Shown here: piece by piece, positions 1-9,985 of the stretch
Layout of the letters: every line of letters begins with the position of its first letter
Position numbering within the stretch: position 1 is the first letter of the stretch
DNA from: Oasisia sp. SBJ-2009
Taxonomy: Eukaryota > Annelida > Polychaeta > Sabellida > Siboglinidae
Assembly (NCBI GenBank): GCA_964017155.1
Contig: OZ024855.1
Location: forward strand, 2,874,991 to 2,938,990
Direction of reading: 5' to 3'
Length of the DNA stretch: 64,000 nt
Position numbers and translations under genes: made by a program
Notes under the pieces: generated by a model
The model's input: only the letters and a program-made list of their open reading frames with translations
What the model was told of the DNA's origin: nothing
Databases searched by the model: none

Positions 1-765
1 ACCTGTTCAATGGGACACCAGCTCGGCTTTTCTCAAAAGCACCCAGCTATGTTGCTAAATTATTAATAAAATTAGAAACATTACAAAAGAGTAAATCCAC
101 TACTAATGGCCAATGGCTCAAGGAAGTAAATTAACACAGTGAGGACCTCAGAACCAGGGATGTGATGCACTTACCACAGTTCACTGTTAATGTATTAACA
201 TATAAGTCAGGTTTACGCCCACCTCTATATATAGGTCAGTTTACACTGACCTACATTTTCGCTGCAATATGCAGGCATATGTCCCTGGCAGTTGTTTCAT
301 GTCAGCTCTAAACATCCTGACTGGGTCATTAGACTTTCCTACCTTTAGCAGTCATTTTCATTTTGACAAACTTGTCTTGGTTGCTTAATTCCATAGCAGT
401 CCCAGTTGACTGTGTTCTATCCAGCTTCTGTCTTATCTGCTGTGAAACTCTCGGAGGATACAGTTGATGTTGCCGATACTACCGACTATCTCTTACTGGC
501 CCTGGTCAGTCAACTACACTAAGACCTCCAGCAAACAACTAAACCGATAACAGCATCAACTTGCACTGGTGTTACTGATCAATTCTATGATAGTCTGATT
601 CCAGAAAATCTCTGTATGACTTATGATTACATGCTCCAAAGATTATTTTCTAGTGCTCATCTTACTTCATTGATGTCAGCATATGCGCACATTTATTCAC
701 AGTTTGAGGTTAGTGATATTTTTTAGGAGATTATTATTCTATTTCACTTAGTCTTGGGTCAAACT
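1..765. other. AT-rich non-coding stretch
   Basis: I see no convincing exon, RNA gene or named repeat here. The stretch ends with the 10-bp sequence at 756-765 that is repeated after the LINE at 4453-4462. If the minus-strand exon at 4834-5035 is real, this DNA could be part of its first intron. Confidence 0.5.
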
Positions 766-1326
766 GGTATGCAGGTATTGCAGTACCTCAGGTATTGCAA
801 TACCTCAGGGAGTTTGACGCCCCTGCCATGCAGAGTTGTAAACCACTGCCTTGTGGTATAGGTTCTTGTCAGAACCGAAGGCTAAGGGAGCAAACCCTAA
901 CCAGAAAACCATGTCACTGTGGCAGCATCAAGGGCGGTTGATGTTTGGAACTCCCAACATCTCTCGACCAGCCACTGCAGGGACAAATAGTTTGCGCCTG
1001 TCTTGACATGTTCTTGCCGGTGTGAGACCTCTATTTGTTCCCCGAGAGAGTGTCGCTAGTAACTTGCAAAAGCCAGCGGTACTTCAAAAGTTTTTGCTAG
1101 CAGCTTCCATGAAATGTACAACTGCACGAAACATGATACCGGATCGGCCGTCGCCCGGGTTACCAAGGACCGCGCTGCTCGACCTCATCTTCCGTCGACA
1201 GTGGAAAATCAGCTATGAAGAAGAAGACAAAGAAGACAACTACTGACAATTGGACAATGGAACGTCAGGACTCTCCTCGACCGAGAAGGAGCTAACCGAC
1301 CAGAAAGACGTACAGCACTAGTAGCA

Positions 1327-2305
1327 ATGGAACTTGCCAAATACAACATCGACATCGCCGCCCTATGTGAAACAAGGTTCTCAGAGTCTGGTAGTCTCGA
1401 CGACTTGGAATACTCTTTCTTCTGGAGTGGCAAACCCGAAGGAGAAAGAAGGGAGGCGGGAGTGGGCTTTGCTATCAAAAAGGATATCATCACAAAGCTG
1501 ACAGAAATGCCACGGCCAGTAAGTGACAGAATCATGACGATGAGACTACCTCTGAGCAAGGACAACTTTGCTACAATTATCAGCGTGTATGCTCCGACAA
1601 TGACAAACCCAGATGAAAACAAGGAGGCCTTCTACAACCAGCTCGCAAGTGTGCTCTGGGGCATCCCTCATACTGATAAGCTACTGCTGATAGGAGACTT
1701 CAATGCGAGGATAGGAAGAGACAATGACAAGTGGCCCTTGGTCATGGGCAAACATGGGATTGGGAAATGCAACTCCAATGGCGAACTTCTACTGGCTCTG
1801 TGCTCTGAGTTTGAACTGATAGTGACGAACACCATGTTCAAGCAGAAGGATGAACGCAAGACCACCTGGATGCATCCTCGTTCCAAACACTGGCATATGA
1901 TAGACTTCATCATCATGAGGTGTCGCGATAAGATGGACATCCACAGTACCCGAGCCATGCGTGGAGCAAACTGCTGGACCGATCACCAGATGCTGAGATC
2001 AAAAGTGGCTTTCAGAATACGACAAAAGCACAACAGGCAAGGGACAAATAAGCCGACCAAGCTCAACACTGCAAAACTAAGTACCATCAGCCATAGGGAG
2101 AGTTTTGAGCAGGAGATGGACAGTGCTCTCGCCCACTGGGAGGAGAAGGAAAACTCAACACCAGACGAGGAATGGGCAGCTCTGCAGCAGGTTGTGTACA
2201 ACACAGCCAAGACATATCTTGGCAAGCCAGACAGAAAACACCAGGACTGGTTCGACCCCAACGACCAGGAGCTACAGACTCTTATGAGCAGAAGAGATCA
2301 AGCCC
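1327..2305 (+). pseudogene. LINE endonuclease (EEP/APE-type) part
   Basis: This is the N-terminal half of the RTE-like polyprotein, an exonuclease-endonuclease-phosphatase domain that would nick target DNA for target-primed reverse transcription. Visible motifs are CETRFSESG (catalytic Glu), LLIGDFNARIGRD (GDFN block), a TTWMHP block followed by IDFI, and a terminal DHQM (Asp-His pair). The reading frame is open upstream of the first ATG, and residues matching the usual domain start are encoded from about 1250, so the original start has been damaged. The frame is lost where the insertion begins at 2306; the apparent ORF to 2496 runs into inserted DNA. Confidence 0.85.
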
Positions 2306-2582
2306 ACATTTCCCAGCATTCCGAAGCCACCAATACTTCCTCCTCGACCTCCGCCGGTACGTACTCATTGACTGCCACCGGCACACACTCATTGCTGCTT
2401 CGTGTCGCAACTGGCCACTGCCTGAAGTTTGTCAAACCAGTAACCAGAGTACAACATTACAGCTGTTGTATTGTGATTGGTTCAGTTTCAGTTTAGTCTG
2501 TGTGGGATTATTACTGTGGTGCAATCCCCTCAGACATCCTGCACATAAATTTATATTTTAAGCTGAGACTTATCTGTATTAC
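2306..2582 (+). mobile_element. 277-bp insertion inside the LINE with 15-bp direct repeats
   Basis: GAAGAGATCAAGCCC occurs at 2291-2305 and again at 2583-2597, bracketing 277 bp that does not read as LINE protein. This looks like a target-site duplication of a SINE-like or 5'-truncated retroelement copy. The 3' side is AT-rich. The LINE reading frames on the two sides do not join when the insert is removed, and the linker between endonuclease and RT seems shorter than family memory suggests. The copy was therefore already damaged, or a deletion accompanied the insertion. Confidence 0.6.
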
Positions 2583-4398
2583 GAAGAGATCAAGCCCCTT
2601 CAGTAACAACATGAAGGGCTTCTACAATGGACTGAAGGAAGTGTGGGGACCCAAAAAGAAGGGACCTGTTCAACTAAAATCAACAGACGGAATGGAAACC
2701 TTCTCTAACAGCAAGAGAGTTGTGGCAAGATGGAGTGAACACTTCCAGAAGCTACTCAACGTCCCTGGCGACATAGATCACGAAGCTCTGGACAACATCC
2801 CGCAACGCATTACCAAGACAAGCCTTGATGAGATTCCAACTATGGATGAGATGGCTAGAGCAATCGCCAGCCTGAAAGATGGCAAAGCACCTGGAGGAGA
2901 TGGAATTCCTGCAGAAGTATGGAAGCATGGAGGGGACAATCTGTTCAGCAGACTGCACCAACTAATCACCAATGCCTGGGAGATGGGTTCTGTACCACAA
3001 GCATGGAAGGATGCAAGCATTATAACCATCTACAAGAAAGGTGATCGAACAGACTGTGGGAACTATAGAGGAATCTCTCTTCTTTCCATAGCAGGCAAGA
3101 TCTTCGCCAGGATCCTCCTCAACAGACTATCTACCCACCTAACACCAGAGGTAGTTCCGGAGACACAATGTGGCTTCAGAGGTAACCGGAGCACCGTGGA
3201 TATGATATTTTGTCTCCGACAACTACAAGAAAAGTGCATTGAGCAGGACCGACCACTGTACATGGTATTTGTCGACTTCAGTAAGGCGTTCGATACAGTT
3301 GGGAGGACCGGACTATGGCAGCTACTGAAGAAGTATGGCTGCCCAGAGAAGTTCACAACAATGATCGAGGCACTACATACCGGAATGATGGCGACTGTTA
3401 ATGTTGGAGGGGAAGTCTCGGAATCGTTCAGGGTCACAAATGGGGTCAAGCAAGGCTGTGTACTGGCGCCCACGCTCTTTTCCATCTTCCTATCAGCAAT
3501 GCTCGACAATGCTTTCCGAGACATGAGGGATGGCATCTACATACAGTCCAGACAGAGCGCTGACCTATTCAACATCGCACACTTCAGAGCGAAGACCAAG
3601 ACTACATGGATACTGATGAGGGAGCTGCTATTCGCAGATGACAGTGCACTGGTTGCACACTCTGCTGAAGAGATGCAGAAAATAGTGGATGCTTTTTCCA
3701 ATGCGTCAAAGAAGTTCGGCCTGAAGATTAACATCAAGAAGACCGAGGTGCTGTACCAACCCAACTCTACAAGAACCCGAGAGGAGGATATCATGGTTGA
3801 TGGAAACAAGCTGAACTCTGTTATAGAATTCACCTACCTCGGAAGCACTATATCAAGTGACGGATGCATTGACGATGAAATACAGAGGAGGATGGCCAAG
3901 GCTAGTGCATCTTTCGGCCGACTACGCCAGAGACTCTGGAACAACCACCATGTGTCCATGCGGGTTAAAGGCAAGATATACAGTGCAATTGTGCTGTCCA
4001 CCCTCCTATACGGAGCCGAGGCCTGGACAGTGTACAGACGACAGGTGAAAAAGTTGCATGCCTTCATGATGCGACATCTGCATTCGATCATGAGGATAAC
4101 CTGGATGGACAAAGTGACAAAGAAGGAAATACTCGAACGGACAGGGCTGCCATCTATGGAAGATCTTCTGATCAGAAAGAATCTCCGGTGGACTGGACAC
4201 CTCATGAGGATGTCATCAGACAGGCTACCGAAGCAGGTTCTCTACTCCCAACTGTGTTCTGGTCACAGAAAGAGAGGGCGCCCTCGTCTCCGGTTCAAAG
4301 ATACCATCAAGGGAAACCTGAAGCTGAGAGACATAAAGATCGACTCCTGGACATCACTCTCACAGCAGAGAGACAAATGGAGAGCAAGAGTCAAGTGA
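2583..4398 (+). pseudogene. LINE reverse transcriptase part
   Basis: This is the C-terminal half of the RTE-like polyprotein, continuous from shortly after the insertion to the stop at 4396-4398. It contains the RT fingers block (LKDGKAPGGDGIPAEVWKHG), motif A (FVDFSKAFDTV, catalytic Asp), the GVKQGCVLAP block and motif C (LLFADDSALVA, the two catalytic Asp). The thumb and C-terminal region ends in WRARVK. No RNase H domain is seen. RT catalytic residues are intact, but the protein is cut off from its endonuclease by the upstream insertion, so this copy should be inactive. Confidence 0.88.
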
Positions 4399-4452
4399 TG
4401 GAAGCAGTCTTTGTCGCTTCGCGACCGACAGCATGATGATGATGATGATGAT

Positions 4453-4833
4453 GGGTCAAACTACTGTGGTTCATAATGCAATGCAAAAGGAAAACATGAA
4501 TGATGTCAGCAGGGTGAGTTTAGACACAGGATATATAATTATATTTCTTTGTTCATGGTATTATAGCAACCGTGGGAACATTCCAGTTTTGTAGGGGTGC
4601 GCATTATATAACAAAACATAAAAAGAACTTTCTGGTCCCATTCCCTGCAAATTGTCACTAATGTTGTAACTGTAGCATAACAATCCACATCCCACGTTAT
4701 ATCGGGTATATTTTCATTTGTACACCTGTTGTCACTATACCTTTGAGATTTCTCTATAGTCTATGACTATGTTATGACATCGAATACGTGGTCTAGCTGT
4801 GTCAGAGTGACAGTGACACTGACAGAAACTCAC
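4453..4833. other. Non-coding gap between LINE and next exon
   Basis: AT-rich sequence beginning with the second copy of the LINE target-site duplication. I see no gene or named repeat. Confidence 0.5.
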
Positions 4834-5035
4834 CTAGATTCATGCCAGCCAAATAGTCATCCAATTCTATGCTGATGTCGCTGTCAGATTCGACGACCAT
4901 GAGTTGGTCGTTTCCATGGTTAGATTGGTGATCGATTTGTCCCCGACCCCTCTCCTGATCAGTCCGTACCCCTCGCCCAGTCCCTGACGTTTGCCAGACA
5001 GGGTGAACGTCTTCGCATCGGTCCCGGAACGCCAT
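4834..5035 (-). CDS. Probable first coding exon of an unidentified minus-strand gene
   Basis: On the minus strand an ATG at 5035 opens a 67-codon reading frame ending at a strong donor, CTAG|GTGAGT, at 4834/4833 (phase 1). The peptide is charged and polar, ending with an acidic stretch, SDSDISIELDDYLAGMNL. I do not recognise the family. The rest of the gene would lie to the left, past the LINE and probably outside the window. The start is 0.7 kb from the FAM8A1 ATG in the opposite direction, so the two may share a promoter region. The alternative is a chance ORF; the support is the donor site and the gene-like head-to-head placement. Confidence 0.4.
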
Positions 5036-5765
5036 TAAACCCTTTCGCGCCTGTGCGTATCACATAACTCGACCTGGACAGCACACCGAGTTGTCTAGCG
5101 GTTGACACCTCTCCCGCTGACGGCTGTTGTGCAAAAAAACTACGACACAACAACTCTCATTGTCTGTTTATCAACAACTTCCGCTCGACAAGTCGGCCAA
5201 GTCTCGTCCACAACGTGAAGTTGCATGTGAGTTGGCGCCACCTAACGTTACATTCTTAACTATGATAGGCGCCTCAACAATTCGCCAGATGGAGACACTG
5301 TCAGAAAGAAAAGGTGCGTACTTATTGCATATGACCATCATTAGCGCGACGCGCGTTCGATCGTGATGACTGACTGCCATAAATGATATGTTAATAATAT
5401 TTTAATTTAAGAGCAGTGTTATGTAAATGTCGATGTATTTAAGAACATTATCCAGACTTTGCACTATTTCACTTGTTAGATATAAATAGCCCTTTTGCAC
5501 GTATTACCCTGTTGACATGCAATAATTACTGTGAGTCTCATTACTGACACTGTTCTGACATATTGCACCCTAAAAGAACAAAACTATTTTGTTCTGATTG
5601 TTCCTGTTTTCCCGCCTGTATCCTCAGCTTGTTGAGGCTAGGCGATATCCGGAACAAGAAGAGAAGAAGAAGAACATTGACGGGAGACCGCGACCGGAAG
5701 AGGTGCAATACAAAAAATATAAGTACCGAATACTTGAAGTATGTACCATTTCGTTGTTGACAAAT
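5036..5765. promoter_or_regulatory. Putative bidirectional promoter and 5' UTR region of FAM8A1
   Basis: Intergenic DNA between the minus-strand exon start (5035) and the FAM8A1 ATG (5766). A possible 3' splice site, CCTCAG, sits near 5630, so a 5' UTR exon is possible. The reading frame open from about 5598 has no ATG before 5766. No TATA box stands out. Confidence 0.35.
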
Positions 5766-8555
5766 ATGGTGAAACCGAATGTCAAGCCCCGGTCTTCGAA
5801 ATCGAATCGTAGCATAAAAATAACGACTTCATCTTGCGGTTACGTCGGCTCGCCAGCTATGAGAATCAACTACAGTGAAGCTCGACATAGAAATGTCCGT
5901 CCAAGCGATGCGAATGAATATAAAACGGCCAACGAGTATGCGGACGCTGTGCGCCAATGGATGTGGCAGTATCAAATGTGGAATCAGATGAATTGGTTAT
6001 ACATGACGATGCCAATGTATGCGTCTTGTATGCCTGGCATTTGGCCGGGCCAGCAGCTAGCCCCTGGTGTCAGTATTCCAGGATCGATGGGTCTCCAAGA
6101 ACCACGTCCTAATGGGGTACCTCCCCAGCAGACGACGCGTCAGCAAAGCCAAAGGACGAGAAGTAGGTCTAGACTCTACTAGACTCGAGTCTCTAGTAGT
6201 AGTAATGCAATGCCAAGGCAATGGCTATAATTATCATTATGGCTATTATCATAAATTATGAGTATGTAATAGCTAATATAGGTGCTGATGAATCCATCAG
6301 TCATGGCAGTTCTGACGAGTCTGCCATTTCAGTAATAACAACTAGAAGCCCTAAAACCAAACAAGGGATCAGGACCTGATCAGATGAAATCCCAGCAAGA
6401 GTATCATACTCCACCGGCAAACTCCCTCACACCTGGGACACACCTGTTGTCGCACCAATATGCAAGAAAGGCAGTAAAAGCAATCCATTTAACTACAGGC
6501 CAATTTCTTTAACATGTATTCTATGCAAGTTGATGGAGCATAATTCTTAGCCACATGTGGAAACACCTCAATGCTAACAACGTTATCCGCCATCACCAGC
6601 ATATATCACGTTACCACAACACATCATAACCCCATGCTCCCACCCGTACACGAAACAGCAATCCTAACAAGTATGTACAAATCCACACCCATCATGGCAT
6701 CAATACATATGCATACTCTTTCTACCTGAGAGTCATAAGAGCATGGAACCTACCCCCCCCCCCCAGAAGTTATAACCATATTGACACTACCCCTATTCCA
6801 ACAAACCCTCAGTACCATCCGTCTTAATGCTCCAGGCTGTCTCCAGCCCACCTCACCAGACTACAGCTTAAATTAGATACAAAGACTGTGTTTAATCTGC
6901 ACAAACTATTACACTTGTTTACACAGTTACTCATTTAAGTTTTTATTATTTTTCTTCTAAATTCACTTTCATGTTCATGTATCCTTAGCATTGCTCACTG
7001 TACCACACAACTCCTATGTTAGCCCCCAGAAGGGGCTGTGTGGAGTTTACCTACCAAAGGACCAAATTCATCCACAATAATCTGTAACTATATAATGCAA
7101 ACTAACACATATTCCATCAACTATGAATACCCCATATGTTCAACAATTTGTTTAACATTCACACTTTTATGCCTGAAAATTGCATTCTAGCTCATCACAA
7201 CAAATCTGATGAAAGATATAAAACTTATTTTGAAAATAATAAAATTAAGGTCAAATTATCAGGATGTGAGCGCAGTGGCTCAGGAGTAGAGCTTCGGACT
7301 ATCGACTACGAGAACCCGGGTTCGAATCCTGGCTGCGGCGTTAAAACCTTGGGCAAGTTTTTTTCACTCTACATTGCTCCAGTTCACTCAGCTGTTTAAA
7401 TGAGTACCTGACTATAGACAGTGGTGGATATGTGTACGAGCAGCCTTCGCACATTAATTGTAGCATATGGCTGGATGCTTCCCAGAGAAGCCGAGATGGT
7501 ATTTGAGTGAACAGGTCTGTCAGTGAAGTAAAGTGTAAAGCGCTTTGAGCGGTCCTGAGGACTGGATACTGCGCTATATAAGAACTGCTTTTACCTTTAC
7601 TCATGTGCTAGTTTTGATGCATGTTTTGACATAGAAAAAATCAGCCAATTCTAAGAAGATGTGGTGGAGTTACCTACTGGAGTACAGATGTTCTTTTTGC
7701 AGTGACCATATGATGGAATAAATTGTATTCATAGTATATTGAATTCTAAAATATACACATCACTGTGAAATAACTTAGTAACTGTGTTAGTATTGTTAAA
7801 AAATGATTAATACTACATGATGACAAACTTTGTTTTAGCCGAGGTGTTCCGCATCCCATCTTTGTGGAGACGTGTCGCAGCGGAATTGATTGATTTCTTC
7901 CTCATGTTCATCATCAAGTTTGCTGTGACAGTGCTCGTTGTAGAGTACCTAGGAATAATGCAAGTATCCATAGTCTTCTTCCAGTCTTTACCCTCCGATA
8001 TGACGAGCGAGGTGGGCCACCTTGCTGTTTTTCTAAGCCACCTCACCCAAAATGTCCTGCTATAAACATATTTACATGCAGCTATCTTGTAGTTATGCAT
8101 GCATTTGTTTCCCTTCTATATTATTATAACAGGGAATTTGCTGAAACACACTTCAGAATGCAAAGTAGTTTTTAAAATAATTCTGGTGTCATGCCTTATG
8201 ACCAACATTTGTCACATCAGGTCTACAGTGCCTGGTCATCACATCCTACCACCTCATCCATCATTTTACTCAGGGGAAATACTGATTGTTCTGATTAACT
8301 GCTTTTCTCAATGACTACTCTCAGCCTCTCACGTGCAAGAAGCAACAAAATGTTAGCATGTGGCATACTCAGAACTCTACATAACAACCTTTTGAGTGGT
8401 TCAGTCCCAAGTTCAACCACTGGAGAAAACAATCTAAAAACCAGCCCAGTTGGCACATAGAGCACTTGCACAAGTTCAATTCGATACATGCTAAACTAAT
8501 GGAGATGTGGTTCCACATGCGCACACATGTACATGCACACGCACGTGTGCACGTC

Positions 8556-8593
<38 letters not shown>

Positions 8594-9985
8594 CACTGTT
8601 TATAATAGACACTGTTGTACAATTGATGACCTACCTATATTTGTTGTAAATTGAGGACACAGACAAACTTATTAAAATATTTTATTTCAGTGACATGGAA
8701 AAACATGATTTTACACTGCTACTTCAAAATGACATAGATTACAACGTGGCGTGGACCATGACAACAGAGCTGGTTGCCATGGAAATCATCAACCGAATCT
8801 TCATTACGTTTTCTGAGGTATCAGATTTTTCATATTGCTGAGAAAAAACAATGCCACTGTAAACATTTATATAACATAATTTAGGTACAACACCATTTTT
8901 TCTCTAACATTCCCAATTATCTATAAGAATGTACAGTAGCAGTAAGTTAAAGTAAGCTTATGGATTTTCTTTCTCAGTAATTTGTATATTGTTGTCATTA
9001 TATGTTCTATCTAGTACAGAGTGAATATTAAAATGTATATCACAGTTCTATTTCGTGTTTCACATTTCCTCTCGTAATGATTTGACCTGTGCATGACAAT
9101 ACACATATTGGTGCATGAGTGTGTGTGTCAAGTATTTTTTGTAACAAATAAAGCATTTAGCAGTTGAAATATGGACTAACATTTTACTCAACGGCATAAG
9201 AGAATTTGTGTTCAAACCACTGCAGCAAAAACGTTGATGATCCATGTGATGTCGTTGTGTTTTGCTGATAGTTGTAACAACTCACTGTTTTCGTTGGTAG
9301 ACAATGTGTCTTCGCCAAGGACTGGGTGACAGTGTAGGTGGCAGCACCCCTGGCAAGGGCATCATGGGATTGAAGGTGATACTCTGCGACGACATTGTTG
9401 ATTTGCCAGGAAATAAGGTTCGAGTCATCCCAGCAACTGATATTGGATTCTTCAGGTAAGTTTGACTAAAGGTACATGTCTAGACAGTCATTATTATCAT
9501 AACATTTTGTTGTAGTATGTAAGCAAAATAGATATGTGAAAAAAAAATTATTTGCAATTAAATCATGTCCAAAATACATTATTTAACAGATGATACAGAG
9601 AGAGAGGTAAACAGAGAGAGATAAGGAGGAAGCGCGAGAGACAGACAGACAGTCACAGGGAGAGAGGTAGACAGAGAGAGATAAGGAGGAAGCGCGAGAG
9701 ACAGACAGACAGTCACAGGGAGAGAGACAGACTGGTGACAGACAATCAGAGAATCATTACAATCCCAGATACGTTTGACACGTATTTCTTGACTGAAAAT
9801 ATGTCTATAAACGTGTGTGTTTCAGTGCTCTCATCCGGTCGACCATCAAGAACTTCTCGCTGACCTTCTTCTTCCCCGTCTGCTTCACCGTCTTCTTCTT
9901 CCAACACAACCGTGCCGCGTACGACATCATCGCAAACACAATCGTTGTAGACGCCACCGAGGACGAGATCTGGCCGGCCAGATGA
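5766..9985 (+). CDS. FAM8A1: FAM8A1-like RDD-domain ER membrane protein, five exons
   Basis: Exons 5766-6162, 7839-7959, 8691-8817, 9301-9455 and 9826-9985 give 960 nt, or 319 aa, with every phase compatible. Human FAM8A1 is longer, mainly in its low-complexity N-terminus. The N-terminal exon contains a Met/Trp/Gln-rich stretch. The RDD domain then begins with IPSLWRRVAAELIDFFLMF (TM1), continues through the block containing STPGKGIMGLKV, and ends with KNFSLTFFFPV and FFQHNRAAYDIIANTIVV. These closely resemble recalled vertebrate FAM8A1. FAM8A1 is a membrane cofactor of the HRD1 ubiquitin ligase in ER-associated degradation. Intron 2 appears to be GC-AG: AAT|GCAAGT at 7959/7960 is the donor that restores phase and the conserved GI-D residues. 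Polyadenylation signals are possible at 11248 or 12729. Confidence 0.93.
6335..6880 (+). pseudogene. Degenerate Jockey/CR1-like LINE fragment in FAM8A1 intron 1
   Basis: Broken reading frames resemble two separated parts of a LINE reverse transcriptase. An RT piece reads PVVAPICKKGSKSNPFNYRP, with a block ending RPISLTCILCKLMEHI. A C-terminal piece is YAYSFYLRVIRAWNLP, similar to the usual tail 'YSFFPRTIRDWNSLP'. The RT core between them is missing, so this is an old internally deleted copy. It contains a short poly-C run near 6753-6763. Confidence 0.6.
7264..7600 (+). mobile_element. tRNA-derived SINE, near-complete copy
   Basis: The 5' end carries RNA polymerase III promoter boxes: box A-like TGGCTCAGGAGTAGAGC near 7276 and box B GGTTCGAATCC near 7319. 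A unique body follows, then a 3' end with GTAAAGCGCTTTGAG and GCGCTATATAAGAAC, and a CTTTAC-type tail. Related copies occur at 42533-42842 (plus), 35918-36020 (3' part), 49840-50092 (minus) and 51600-51802 (minus, degraded), so this is a genuine interspersed family. It lies in intron 1 of FAM8A1. Confidence 0.85.
8553..8590. repeat. (CA)n microsatellite
   Basis: A run of CA dinucleotides preceded by a degenerate CACATG/CACACG stretch, inside intron 2 of FAM8A1. Confidence 0.9.
9601..9730. repeat. 60-bp tandem duplication in FAM8A1 intron 4
   Basis: Two nearly identical 60-bp purine-rich units (9601-9660 and 9661-9720) differ by a base or two, followed by a partial third. Each contains AGATAAGGAGGAAGCGCGAG and an ACAGACAGACAG run. 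Confidence 0.9.

Larger units (their letters stand above)
766..4452 (+). mobile_element. Full-length, inactivated RTE-like non-LTR retrotransposon
   Basis: The element is flanked by a 10-bp direct repeat, GGGTCAAACT, at 756-765 and 4453-4462, read as the target-site duplication. It has a roughly 0.5-kb 5' leader, an endonuclease-reverse transcriptase coding region, and a 3' tail of ATG/TGA triplets (about 4434-4452). Without the internal insertion at 2306-2582 it is about 3.4 kb, which fits the short single-ORF RTE type. The coding region is broken near 2300. The endonuclease reading frame also runs upstream of its first in-frame ATG at 1327. The clade is recalled from family features and was not tested by phylogeny. 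Confidence 0.85.

Noticed and set aside
2500..2582. Start of an independent RT ORF at 2500
   Set aside because: This part lies in the inserted 277-bp segment; real RT similarity begins only after 2597.
5127..5366. 79-codon plus ORF before FAM8A1
   Set aside because: No splice or domain support; it lies in the presumed promoter and 5' UTR region.
7264..7345. Functional tRNA gene
   Set aside because: Box A and box B are present, but a convincing cloverleaf and anticodon stem could not be drawn, and the sequence continues into a SINE body repeated elsewhere.
7960..7972. GT donors for FAM8A1 exon 2 at 7964 or 7973
   Set aside because: Both are phase 0 and lead to an immediate TGA at the strong acceptor at 8691; the GC donor at 7960 restores phase and conserved residues.
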